Assembly: GCA_963772675.1 (NCBI GenBank)
Contig: CAVYYF010000005.1
Coordinates: 558,001-622,000 of the forward strand
DNA length: 64,000 nucleotides
Source of the DNA: JAKAGZ01 sp963772675
GTDB lineage: Bacteria > Bacteroidota > Ignavibacteria > Ignavibacteriales > Ignavibacteriaceae
Direction of reading: 5' to 3'
The notes beneath the pieces are model-generated. The model was not told where the DNA came from, ran no database searches, and saw nothing but the letters and a program-made list of their open reading frames with translations. Numbering within the stretch: the first letter of the stretch is position 1; each line of letters starts with the position of its first letter. Shown here one piece after another: positions 34,262 to 42,757 of this stretch. The translations under genes were made by a program, and so were the position numbers.

Positions 34262-35422
34262 ATGTTAAAACTTAAAAAAAAATACGTGTTGTTATTTTTG
34301 TTCCCCTTGTTATTAGCCTGTGGAAAACAAAATTATAGCGGCAAAACATCAACGGGCAAATATAATTTTTCTAAAGTTGAAAAGGTTGTAAAAAATGCAA
34401 TCGAGGATTCAGCATTTCCCGGGGCCGTAGTTTTAGTTGAAAAGGATGGTAAAATAATTTTTGAAAAAGCATTTGGATATTTTACTTATGATAAAAATTC
34501 CCGACCGATGACATTAAATACCTTGTTCGATCTTGCATCATTGACTAAAGTTATTTCTACAACTAATTGTGCAATGATATGCATTGACAGGGGATTGTTC
34601 AAACTGGATGATAGAGTTTCAAAATATATTCCTGAGTTTGCGGCAAATGGGAAAGAAAATATAACGGTTAGAAATTTGCTTTTACATAACAGCGGATTAC
34701 CGGCCTTTAAAAAATATTATAAAATGTTTGATAACGGGGGTGACGTTTTAGAAGATATTTACACAACGAAATTAGACTATCCTACTGGAACAAAAACAGT
34801 TTATTCTGATTTGGGAATTATTACATTGGGGAAAATTATTGAAAAAGTTACAGGAATGACTCTTGATAAATTTGCGCAAAGAGAAGTTTTTAACCCTCTT
34901 GGGATGGAAAATACAATGTACAATCCGCCTGATTCATTGAAGAAATATTGCGCACCGACTGAATACGATAATTATTGGCGTCACAGACAGATACAGGGAG
35001 TGGTGCATGATGAAACAGCATCGATGCTTGGTGGTATAGCCGGACACGCTGGACTTTTCTCAACCGCTGAAGATATTGCCAGGGTCCTGCAAATGCTTCT
35101 TCAAGACGGAGAATTTAACGGCAATCAAATTATCGAACCCGGAACGGTGAAGCTTTTTACAAAACAACAATCTAAAGAAAGTACCAGGGCCCTTGGTTGG
35201 GATACAAAATCAAAAACGGGTTCTTCTGCAGGTGATCTCTTCAGTGATGATTCGTACGGTCATACAGGATTTACAGGTACTTCCGTTTGGACTGACCCCG
35301 AAAGAAAATTATTTGTAGTTTTTCTAACCAACAGGGTTTATCCTTCTAGGGAAAATCATAAATTATTTAAAGTGCGTCCGGCATTGCATAACGCGGTGAT
35401 TGAAACATTAGAAAACAAGTAA
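34262..35422 (+). CDS. serine hydrolase lipoprotein (beta-lactamase/class C fold)
   Basis: 386 residues. Lipoprotein signal LFLFPLLLACGKQNYSG with a lipobox (LLAC), so it is attached to a membrane after export. Beta-lactamase/DD-peptidase fold: catalytic S-x-x-K in LFDLASLTKVISTTNC, Y-x-x motif in TVYSDLGIITLGK and the third motif in YGHTGFTGTSVW. In Bacteroidota this domain is often fused behind a GH3/NagZ domain; here it is a separate gene directly upstream of NagZ. A role in trimming stem peptides or esters from wall fragments is inferred from neighbours. The start one base after the ampG stop defines operon membership; a longer in-frame ATG at 34214 lies inside ampG and would ruin the lipobox spacing. 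Confidence 0.85.
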   Translation: MLKLKKKYVLLFLFPLLLACGKQNYSGKTSTGKYNFSKVEKVVKNAIEDSAFPGAVVLVEKDGKIIFEKAFGYFTYDKNSRPMTLNTLFDLASLTKVISTTNCAMICIDRGLFKLDDRVSKYIPEFAANGKENITVRNLLLHNSGLPAFKKYYKMFDNGGDVLEDIYTTKLDYPTGTKTVYSDLGIITLGKIIEKVTGMTLDKFAQREVFNPLGMENTMYNPPDSLKKYCAPTEYDNYWRHRQIQGVVHDETASMLGGIAGHAGLFSTAEDIARVLQMLLQDGEFNGNQIIEPGTVKLFTKQQSKESTRALGWDTKSKTGSSAGDLFSDDSYGHTGFTGTSVWTDPERKLFVVFLTNRVYPSRENHKLFKVRPALHNAVIETLENK

Positions 35423-35459
35423 ATACGCTTAAACTATTTTCCAGAATTTATTCTTGCTG

Positions 35460-37286
35460 ATGATTAAAAAAAACTTTTTAAATGAAATCCTTTTCAGTGC
35501 TGGTATCCTGTTCCTATTTTCATTTTTTCCTTCAACTTTTAAAAATTATGGTGTGAGTAAAAATTACTCGCAGAATGATAAAATGCAAACAGAGTATTAT
35601 ATAAAATACCCAACAGTTTTCCCGTTAACAAATGAAGATAAAGAATGGATTGAAAATAGTCTGGTAAGAATGACAACCCGGGAAAAATGTGCACAGATGA
35701 TCATGCCCTGGGTTTTAGGCAAAGATTATACAGATGATTCACTCGGACTTGCAAGGATGACTCACCTGGTAAGAGATTTGAAGGTAGGGGGCCTGATTTT
35801 CTCCGATGGCGATGCTTTAAATGAAGCGATAGATATAAATAAAGTGCAGGCACTTGCTGACGTTCCGTTATTAATTTCAGCTGATTTTGAATCGGGTTTG
35901 GGGATGCGGTTAAGAGATGGGACAAATTTTCCAGATAATATGGGAGTAGCGGCAACGGGCGACCCCGAATTAGCTTTTAAAATGGGTGAAGCGGTCGCTA
36001 AAGAAAGCAAAACAATTGGCGTTTGTCAAAACCTGTCGCCGGACGTTGATATTAATAATAATCCAAATAACCCGATAATCGGTATTCGTTCATTTTCGGA
36101 TGATAAAAAAATTGTTTCTGAATTTGGAAATGCTTTCATTCGTGGTTCATTTGCTGAAAGAGTGTTAACAACAGCTAAACATTTTCCCGGCCAAGGTAAT
36201 ACAATAGTCGATTCACATATCGATTTACCGGTTGTTGAGGGCGATAGCCTTCACTTAATGAATAATGAAATTTATCCTTTCGTGCAGGCTATTAATGTCG
36301 GAGTTCAAGCCATTATGATTGGACACCTTTATGCGCCGGGTCTTGAAAAACAAAAAGATGTCCCTGCTACCTTGTCAAAATCAATTGTTACTGATCTTTT
36401 AAGAAATAAATTAGGATTTGGTGGACTGGTCATAACCGATGCAATGAACATGCAGGCTATAACGAAATATTACTCGGTTGCTGAAGCTACCATTATGGCT
36501 GTAAAGGCAGGGAGTGATATATTACTCATGCCTCCTGACGAGGAAATAGCGATTAATACTCTTGTTTCTGCAGTTAAATCTGGTGAAATAGAAGTTGAAA
36601 GAATAAATGAGAGTGTTGCAAAAATACTTGCTGCGAAAAGATGGTTGAAACTTCAGGATACCAGGTTTACAAATATTGATAACATTTTCGAAAATATAGC
36701 GACGGAAGCACATTTAAAATTAGCCAAAGAAATTGCAGACAAATCAATTACACTGGTTAAGAATAGAAGGAAAATAATTCCGTTAAAAAAAGAAAAATAC
36801 CATAATGTATTATCTGTAGCTTTTTCTTATGGAATTCCAAAAGACTCGGCCCTTGTTTTTCAAACCCTTGTAAAGGAAAACTTCGATAAATCAAACACGT
36901 TTGTGTTAAATAATAAAACCAACCGAGAAGAATTTGATAAAGTTTTGAAAATTGCACGAAGGGCGGATTTAATTTTAGTACCTTATTATATGAGGCCACC
37001 TTCCGATAAAAATTCAAAAAAATTGTATAAAAAATTTAGTCGGGTAATTAATAAACTATTAGTTGCGAGAGCTCCTACTATTCTGGTAAGTTTTGGAGAT
37101 CCTTATTTACTTTCACATTACCGCGGTTCAAAAACATATCTCTCTGCTTTCAGTGATGTTTCGGTTTCTCAAAAGTCTATGGTAGATGCACTCACAGGAA
37201 AAATAAATATTACTGGCAGACTTCCTGTTTCAATTCCTAATACTGTTTATAAAATTGGTTATGGGCTTAAGCTGAAAAAGCGCTAG
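35460..37286 (+). CDS. nagZ: exported GH3 beta-N-acetylhexosaminidase (NagZ-like) with C-terminal GH3 domain
   Basis: 608 residues. N-terminal hydrophobic signal/anchor (NEILFSAGILFLFSFF), GH3 TIM barrel from about residue 55 with LISADFESGLGMRL, the NagZ loop KHFPGQGNTIVDSHIDLP retaining the Asp-Ser-His catalytic dyad although the family G-H-G-D is Q-G-N here, and the nucleophile Asp in GLVITDAMNMQAI. The C-terminal domain (ITLVKNRRKIIPLK onward) is the GH3 alpha/beta sandwich. It removes GlcNAc from GlcNAc-anhydroMurNAc or related muropeptides. The hydrophobic N-terminus suggests a periplasmic location, unlike cytoplasmic enterobacterial NagZ. Last of the four-gene cluster. Confidence 0.85.
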   Translation: MIKKNFLNEILFSAGILFLFSFFPSTFKNYGVSKNYSQNDKMQTEYYIKYPTVFPLTNEDKEWIENSLVRMTTREKCAQMIMPWVLGKDYTDDSLGLARMTHLVRDLKVGGLIFSDGDALNEAIDINKVQALADVPLLISADFESGLGMRLRDGTNFPDNMGVAATGDPELAFKMGEAVAKESKTIGVCQNLSPDVDINNNPNNPIIGIRSFSDDKKIVSEFGNAFIRGSFAERVLTTAKHFPGQGNTIVDSHIDLPVVEGDSLHLMNNEIYPFVQAINVGVQAIMIGHLYAPGLEKQKDVPATLSKSIVTDLLRNKLGFGGLVITDAMNMQAITKYYSVAEATIMAVKAGSDILLMPPDEEIAINTLVSAVKSGEIEVERINESVAKILAAKRWLKLQDTRFTNIDNIFENIATEAHLKLAKEIADKSITLVKNRRKIIPLKKEKYHNVLSVAFSYGIPKDSALVFQTLVKENFDKSNTFVLNNKTNREEFDKVLKIARRADLILVPYYMRPPSDKNSKKLYKKFSRVINKLLVARAPTILVSFGDPYLLSHYRGSKTYLSAFSDVSVSQKSMVDALTGKINITGRLPVSIPNTVYKIGYGLKLKKR

Positions 37287-37619
37287 AACTCCTACTGCTA
37301 GAATTAGATAAAAATCTATTTTTAATCTTATTTTGGTTTGTTTTATAGGAAAATTAGTGTCTCATATCAGGACAGACACTTTGTTAGAATCTTAAAAAAA
37401 ACCACACAACATTTACCTTTCTGATATCCCTGGAATTATCTTAAAAAATTAATATGAATATAGGTTAAAAATAAACCTTAGTCCGTTTATTTAACCGACT
37501 GTCTGACAAAAAGTATTTGGTATGGAACTTGACATATCCATAATGAAATGGAAAAATTGGATGCATAATATTCCACCAAAGAATGAAAGCAGAAAATTCT
37601 GTAGGAGAAAAAAATAGAA
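37287..37619. other. 333-base intergenic region upstream of the orphan LytTR gene
   Basis: No gene found. A 7-bp hairpin AGTGTCT...AGACACT (37356-37380) may be a weak terminator for nagZ. Around 37460-37500 two related short stretches, GGTTAAAAATAAACC and CGTTTATTTAACCG, give local inverted symmetry that could be a regulatory target. AGGAG at the right end is the ribosome binding site for the next gene. Confidence 0.5.
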
Positions 37620-38171
37620 ATGCAAAATAAAGCAAGCGGTGCTGATGTTCATTTAGTTAGTGAGAAATCAATGAAAGCGAATAATAAACATAATAGTTAT
37701 AGCAAAAACGAACAGAATGCAAATACCCCAAAAAACGAAGACTCGAAAATAATACCTTTAAGGGATCATACATCGAACAGATCTGTAGAGAAGAAGCAGA
37801 GGAAGTTAAGGAGAGGTACTTATGGTTCAAAGTTAGAAATGGATGACAGAATTTTTATTACAGTAAATTCAATATCAAGATTTATTAAAGTACACGATAT
37901 TCAATGTATCAAGGCAGAAAAGGATTATACCTACATTTGCACTGTCGATGACAAAAAATTATTGGTGCTCCGTCCTATGATTGAATGGGAAGAACGCCTT
38001 CCTTCAAAATATTTTGCAAGAATTCACAGATCAACTATTGTTAATTTGGAGTTGATCGAAAAAGTAGAAAAATGGTTTAACTATTCATATCACGTCTATC
38101 TCAAAAATATTGACGAACCCTTCCAGATGAGCAGAAGGTACGCGTTAAAACTTAAGGAGAGATTCAGATAA
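37620..38171 (+). CDS. stand-alone LytTR DNA-binding protein without receiver domain
   Basis: 183 residues. The first 80 or so are low-complexity and rich in Asn, Lys, Ser (HNSYSKNEQNANTPKNEDSK, then a basic patch KKQRKLRRGTYGSK). The C-terminal 100 are a LytTR domain: IFITVNSISRFIKVHDIQCI, AEKDYTYICTVDDKKLLVLR, YFARIHRSTIVNLELIEKVE. No phosphoacceptor domain and no membrane segment, so activity must be set by level, by partner binding or by the disordered N-terminus. Monocistronic between long gaps. Distinct from the complete LytTR response regulator at 21.0 kb. Confidence 0.85.
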   Translation: MQNKASGADVHLVSEKSMKANNKHNSYSKNEQNANTPKNEDSKIIPLRDHTSNRSVEKKQRKLRRGTYGSKLEMDDRIFITVNSISRFIKVHDIQCIKAEKDYTYICTVDDKKLLVLRPMIEWEERLPSKYFARIHRSTIVNLELIEKVEKWFNYSYHVYLKNIDEPFQMSRRYALKLKERFR

Positions 38172-38392
38172 TCATTTTCATTTCCAGATAAAGAACTTCA
38201 ATATTTCCGCATTTGGCCTCGACCCTAATCTCTATATAATTTATTTCATATTGAATTATTAATTATTTTAATCGGTAAGATATTATCCATTAAAATTTGT
38301 AATTTCCGATTAATATAACCCCAGACAACCTGTGTTTTAGTTTTGGTAGACTTTTAATTTAATTCTAAAGCTTGAAAAGTTCAGTAGTTTTT

Positions 38393-38581
38393 ATGCAATT
38401 GAAAAAATCACATGACAAAATGATTGCCGGAGTTTGCGGAGGGATTGCAGAATGGCAGGGCTGGGATCCGACTTTGGTAAGAATAGGGTATGTTTTGCTT
38501 TCCATTTTTAGCGCTGCATTTCCCGGAATTTTAGTTTATATAATTTTGATGCTGGTTTTGCCTCCTGCAGATTCTAATTAA
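38393..38581 (+). CDS. PspC-domain small membrane protein
   Basis: 62 residues, a minimal PspC domain: KKSHDKMIAGVCGGIAEWQG, PTLVRIGYVLLSI and one long hydrophobic helix FPGILVYIILMLVLPP. PspC proteins sit in the inner membrane and take part in phage-shock or envelope-stress responses; stand-alone short versions are common in Bacteroidota and their role is not settled. The ATG at 38393 is preferred over a TTG at 38372, from which an N-terminal tail would be added. The soluble dehydrogenase gene starts 19 bases later, so co-transcription is possible. Confidence 0.8.
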   Translation: MQLKKSHDKMIAGVCGGIAEWQGWDPTLVRIGYVLLSIFSAAFPGILVYIILMLVLPPADSN

Positions 38582-38600
38582 TTAAAGGAGAGTTAAAAAT

Positions 38601-39734
38601 TTGAAAAAGGAAATCAAAAATATGTCAGTAACCATTTCTTTGATTTTGTTTTTTGTAAGCACTCTTTGTTGTAACCCGAATAATTCACAGGGAGATGCTT
38701 CCAATACAATGGGGATTACACTTCCTCCCGGATTCAATATTAGCATTTATGCTGATAACGTTGAAGGAGCGCGCTCTATGACGTTAAGTCCAAGCGGTGT
38801 ATTATTCGTTGGTACGAGGGGCGAAGGAAAAGTATATGCAGTACTTGATACAAACAAAGATTACAAAGCAGATGAAGTCATTACGATTGCGTCAGGTTTA
38901 AATATGCCGAATGGTGTAGCATTCCACAACGGTTCATTATATGTAGCGGAAATAAGCCAGGTTTTAAGATATGATAATATTGAGGCAAATCTTTATAATC
39001 CTCCAGAGCCTGTTGTGGTAAAAGATGATTTTCCTTCAGAGACTCACCACGGATGGAAATTTATCCGCTTTGGACCAGATGGGAAATTATATGTACCGGT
39101 AGGCGCTCCATGTAATATTTGTGAAAGGCCCGATCCTTATGAATCTATTACAAGGATGAATCCTGATGGAAGCGGTTTTGAAATTTATGCACGGGGAATC
39201 AGAAACACTGTTGGTTTTGACTGGGATCCGAGAACAAAAGAGCTTTGGTTCACAGATAATGGTAGAGACCTTCTCGGAGATAATATCCCACCTGATGAAT
39301 TAAATCACGCACCTGTTAAAGGAATGAATTTCGGGTTCCCTTATTTTTACGGCGACAATATTCCAAATCCTGAATTCAAAGATGCGGGAAAAGATCCTTC
39401 AAAATATACTCCTCCTGCACAGGATCTCGGTCCACACGTAGCTTCACTTGGAATGAGATTTTATACCGGAAGTATGTTTCCTTCTGAATACAGAGATCAG
39501 ATATTTATTGCAGAACACGGAAGCTGGAACAGGAGTCAGAAAATAGGCTATCGTGTTACACTTGTTAAGCTGGAAAATAATAAGCCAGTGAGTTATTCTG
39601 TTTTTGCTGAAGGCTGGCTAAAAGGAGAATCTGCTTCGGGAAGGCCGGTTGATTTGCAGATTATGCCGGATGGCTCAATGCTTGTTTCAGATGATTACGC
39701 TGGTGTGATATACAGGATTACTTATTCAAAATAG
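38601..39734 (+). CDS. exported soluble sugar/sorbosone dehydrogenase-like six-bladed propeller protein
   Basis: 377 residues with a signal peptide (SVTISLILFFVSTLCCNPNN; a cysteine at its end hints at lipidation but the lipobox is not canonical) and a PQQ-type soluble glucose/sorbosone dehydrogenase propeller: LPPGFNISIYADNVEGARSM, MPNGVAFHNGSLYVAEISQV, DPYESITRMNPDGSG, YARGIRNTVGFDWDPRTKEL and FIAEHGSWNRSQKIGYRV with the His/Arg residues typical of the site. Substrate unknown; the cofactor is inferred from family. TTG at 38601 with AGGAG 10 bases before is chosen since it supplies the basic signal-peptide start; ATG 38622 is an alternative. Confidence 0.78.
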   Translation: MKKEIKNMSVTISLILFFVSTLCCNPNNSQGDASNTMGITLPPGFNISIYADNVEGARSMTLSPSGVLFVGTRGEGKVYAVLDTNKDYKADEVITIASGLNMPNGVAFHNGSLYVAEISQVLRYDNIEANLYNPPEPVVVKDDFPSETHHGWKFIRFGPDGKLYVPVGAPCNICERPDPYESITRMNPDGSGFEIYARGIRNTVGFDWDPRTKELWFTDNGRDLLGDNIPPDELNHAPVKGMNFGFPYFYGDNIPNPEFKDAGKDPSKYTPPAQDLGPHVASLGMRFYTGSMFPSEYRDQIFIAEHGSWNRSQKIGYRVTLVKLENNKPVSYSVFAEGWLKGESASGRPVDLQIMPDGSMLVSDDYAGVIYRITYSK

Positions 39735-39742
39735 AGAATACT

Positions 39743-40768
39743 TTAGTAACTCATGTTTGTTAATTTAACTTTACCTCTGAAAATCCAGTATATGCTTACA
39801 GTGTAAGAGAGAACAAACGGAATTCCAATCATTGCAATGATCAGCATTATGTTCAAAGTTTTTTGTGATGAAGCAGCATTATAAATAGTGAGACTATTTC
39901 CCGGGTTTGGATTTGAAATTACGAGATTCGGAAAAAGGCCGATTGCAAAAAGGCCCATCAATGCTGCTATTGCAGCTGATGATGAAAAGAATGCATTAAA
40001 ATCTCTTCCTTTTGAAATTTCTCTTGGAATGTTTGCAACAGCCAGCATATTTAAGATTGCAATAATAAACAGGTAGGGATAATCCTTAAAATGTTCGGTC
40101 ATATGCGGATAATAAACAAGAGTCGCCATTGTAGTGGTAACATAACAGATAACAAAAAATATAATTGTATTATTAACCCATCCTCTCATTTTGTTGTGAA
40201 GCTCACCCTCGGTTTTCATAACTCCATAAATTGCCCCATGCATCATAAATAATGCAACTGTTGTAATTCCGACAAGAATAGTATAGGGATTTATCATTCC
40301 CCAAAATGTTCCTATGAATTCCGTGTTAGCATCAAGCGGAATTCCTGTTACGATGTTGCCGAGCGCCACTCCCATTAAAAAAGCAATCAGTATGCTGGAA
40401 ATGCTGAATGCAACATCCCACATTTGTCTCCACCATTTCATTTCCTGTTTGCTGCGGAATTCAATAGCAACTGCTCTGAAAATTAAAACGAAAAGTAAAA
40501 GCATAAAAGCAGTGTAGAAACCTGAAAATACTGTAGCATAGACATCAGGAAAAGCAGCAAACAATGCGCCGCCGCCGGTAACAAGCCATACTTCATTTCC
40601 GTCCCATACGGGACCAATTGCGTTTATTAATAACCTTCTTTCTTTATCTTCTTTAACCAGCAAATGAAGCGAACCTACACCGAGGTCAAATCCGTCAAGA
40701 ATTGCATAGCCTGTTAATAAAATACCAATTAAAGCAAACCAGACAATATTCAAATCAATTCCGCTCAT
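39743..40768 (-). CDS. cydB: cytochrome bd oxidase subunit II
   Basis: 341 residues, eight to nine hydrophobic helices. Starts VWFALIGILLTGYAILDGFD and contains IGPVWDGNEVWLVTGGGALF, which is diagnostic for CydB. It packs against CydA to form the quinol:O2 oxidoreductase of the inner membrane, which has high oxygen affinity and does not pump protons. Its start overlaps the cydA stop by 4 bases. No cydX-like or cydCD genes are visible next to it. Confidence 0.95.
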   Translation of the reverse strand: MSGIDLNIVWFALIGILLTGYAILDGFDLGVGSLHLLVKEDKERRLLINAIGPVWDGNEVWLVTGGGALFAAFPDVYATVFSGFYTAFMLLLFVLIFRAVAIEFRSKQEMKWWRQMWDVAFSISSILIAFLMGVALGNIVTGIPLDANTEFIGTFWGMINPYTILVGITTVALFMMHGAIYGVMKTEGELHNKMRGWVNNTIIFFVICYVTTTMATLVYYPHMTEHFKDYPYLFIIAILNMLAVANIPREISKGRDFNAFFSSSAAIAALMGLFAIGLFPNLVISNPNPGNSLTIYNAASSQKTLNIMLIIAMIGIPFVLSYTVSIYWIFRGKVKLTNMSY

Positions 40769-42162
40769 GATTTCTCCGGTGTGGTGTTATTTCCATTTCT
40801 AAAAAGCTGTTTCTGATGTTCATACTCGGATTCGATTGTCTCAGCTTCTTCGGGCCCATGTTTTATTTTCTGGTCGAGAAGGTAAATGAATAGTATAAAA
40901 AGAAGAACATAAACAATGGTGAACAGGATTAATGAAAAGATTATTTGATCTGATGCAACAGCTTTTGATAATGCTTCCGAAGTTCTGAGAAGTCCGTAGA
41001 CAATCCACGGCTGCCGGCCTACTTCTGCTGTGATCCATCCAACCTGGTTCGCGATTTGAGGGCCGAGTACAGAAATCACAAATATCCATAACAGCCATTT
41101 ATGATTTAGTAACGAATCCTTCCACCAAAAAAGAATTCCAAGTAAACTTATCGTGATCAAAGCAAAGCCAATTGCAACCATTAAATGGTAAGCCTGAAAA
41201 ACAATATTTACCGGCGGCCTGTCCCCCGGCTTAAATGAATCAAGTCCTTTTACTTTATAATCAGTTGTACCGGAGATTAAATAGCTCAACATTCCCGGTA
41301 TTGCAATTCCAAAATTCACTTCCTGTTTGCTTTCGTTAACCCATCCGAAAAGATGAAGCGGTGCATTTGTTGATGTATTGTATTGAGCTTCCATTGCAGC
41401 AAGTTTCGCGGGTTGGTTTTCACTTACGCCAACAGCACTTGCATGCCCGGTATAAAGCTGAAATAACGAAGCAAAAAGTGCAAACACTAATGCTATTTTT
41501 AATGATGATTTTGCAAAATCAATGTGTCTGTTTTTTAAAATGTAATAGGCACTTATGCTGATAACTAAAAATGAGCCGGCAAGCCATGCGCCGGATAAAA
41601 CGTGTAAAAGTCTGTCCATACTTGACGGATTAAAAACCATCTGCCAGAAATCAGTTATCTCGGCTCTTGCATGCAAGCCTTGCCCAACAATGTGGAAACC
41701 GGCAGGGGTTTGCTGCCATGAATTCGCAACTACTATCCACACAGCACTCAACATTGATCCAAGCGACACCATTATGGTAGAAAGGAAATGTACTTTTGAA
41801 CTTACTTTGTCCCACCCGAAAACAAGTATTGCGAGAAAACCCGATTCAAGAAAGAATGCAAAAATTCCTTCCGCGGCAAGAGCACTTCCGAAAACATCGC
41901 CGACGAATCTTGAATAGGTTGCCCAATTCGTACCAAACTCGAATTCCATTACAATTCCCGTTGCTACACCTATAGCAAAAGTAAGGGCGAATATCTTCAC
42001 CCAAAATTTTGTCATCACTTCATAAATTGGTTTCTTGGTTTTCAGATACATACCTTCCATTAAAACAAGGAGTACCCCAAGTCCTATGCTGAGAGGAGGA
42101 TAGATATAATGGAAGCCTACTGTAAAAGCGAATTGTAGTCTGGCGAGAAATTCTGTACTCAT
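40765..42162 (-). CDS. cydA: cytochrome bd oxidase subunit I
   Basis: 465 residues. Haem ligand His18 in FTVGFHYIYPPLSIG, GIVMEFEFGTNWATYSRFVG with conserved Glu, and the signature EVGRQPWIVYGLLRTSEAL. At 465 residues it is shorter than the E. coli protein (about 520), which points to the short Q-loop subfamily. It carries haems b558, b595 and d and oxidises quinol. With cydB it forms a two-gene operon, giving the organism microaerobic respiration and oxygen/NO tolerance. No intrinsic terminator was found downstream of cydB. Confidence 0.95.
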   Translation of the reverse strand: MSTEFLARLQFAFTVGFHYIYPPLSIGLGVLLVLMEGMYLKTKKPIYEVMTKFWVKIFALTFAIGVATGIVMEFEFGTNWATYSRFVGDVFGSALAAEGIFAFFLESGFLAILVFGWDKVSSKVHFLSTIMVSLGSMLSAVWIVVANSWQQTPAGFHIVGQGLHARAEITDFWQMVFNPSSMDRLLHVLSGAWLAGSFLVISISAYYILKNRHIDFAKSSLKIALVFALFASLFQLYTGHASAVGVSENQPAKLAAMEAQYNTSTNAPLHLFGWVNESKQEVNFGIAIPGMLSYLISGTTDYKVKGLDSFKPGDRPPVNIVFQAYHLMVAIGFALITISLLGILFWWKDSLLNHKWLLWIFVISVLGPQIANQVGWITAEVGRQPWIVYGLLRTSEALSKAVASDQIIFSLILFTIVYVLLFILFIYLLDQKIKHGPEEAETIESEYEHQKQLFRNGNNTTPEKS

Positions 42163-42346
42163 CGTATGTCACCCTTTAGTGGGAAAGTGTGAATAAATTA
42201 ACATATTAAAAATAAGTAAAATAATATGGAAGGGAAATGTTAAAGGGAAGTCACGAAATTATTCGTATTTATTGTCTTCACGATCCCATTTCAGCGGGAG
42301 AAATGATTTGTTATAATAAAAATGACAGAAGTTATTAAAATTGTAT

Positions 42347-42682
42347 TCATTCTTTCTTTTCTTCTATCTTTTCAGCAAACTGATCACTGAAATCACGGAT
42401 GAATTTTGAAATATCATTATTTGAAGTAGAGCGGAGATAAGTATCGGCCATTTTCTTAAAAGTCTGAAGAAAAAAAATGTTCATTTCATTAATGAGCATG
42501 TCTTTTGTCCAGAGATCAATTCCAAGTGTTAAATTATCTTCTTTATCCCATATTGATAACAACATCGCTTTAGATTCTTTCTTCCCTTCAAAATTTGCAT
42601 CAGTTGCTTCCCATTCAATTTTTGTTGGCATGTTTTTTTCATCAAGTTCTACAGTAAGGTTTATGTTGGATCTTTTTGTCAT
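42347..42682 (-). CDS. gldC: gliding motility protein GldC homologue
   Basis: 111 residues without signal peptide. The sequence matches GldC along its whole length: TVELDEKNMPTKIEWEATDA, ESKAMLLSIWDKEDNLTLGI, DLWTKDMLINEMNIFFLQTF and the acidic C-terminus. GldC is a small cytoplasmic protein that enhances gliding in Flavobacterium. Its occurrence in a single-gene setting downstream of a nuclease gene, with no gldB or T9SS genes beside it, is notable. GldC is also found in non-gliding relatives, so motility is not implied. Confidence 0.88.
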   Translation of the reverse strand: MTKRSNINLTVELDEKNMPTKIEWEATDANFEGKKESKAMLLSIWDKEDNLTLGIDLWTKDMLINEMNIFFLQTFKKMADTYLRSTSNNDISKFIRDFSDQFAEKIEEKKE

Positions 42683-42724
42683 AATGCGTTCTCTCTAATT
42701 TATATTTGCTTTTTTAGGCGTTTT

Positions 42725-42757
42725 AATGATACTATTGCTCAAAGCGATAGTATCATT
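42725..42757 (-). other. 11-bp inverted repeat directly after the nuclease stop codon
   Basis: AATGATACTAT and ATAGTATCATT flank an 11-base loop. The right arm abuts the nuclease stop codon. On the minus strand no T run follows, so it may stabilise or process the mRNA between the nuclease and gldC genes, or be an operator for gldC; on the plus strand a T-rich tail follows but no plus-strand gene ends here. Confidence 0.5.

Noticed and set aside
37356..37380. 7-bp hairpin after nagZ as a terminator
   Set aside because: The T tract is poor (TTGTTAG) and the stem short; mentioned only in the gap description.
38280..38325. TAATCGG...CCGATTA distant inverted repeat upstream of pspC
   Set aside because: Short arms with a loop of about 30 bases in A/T-rich DNA; not convincing.
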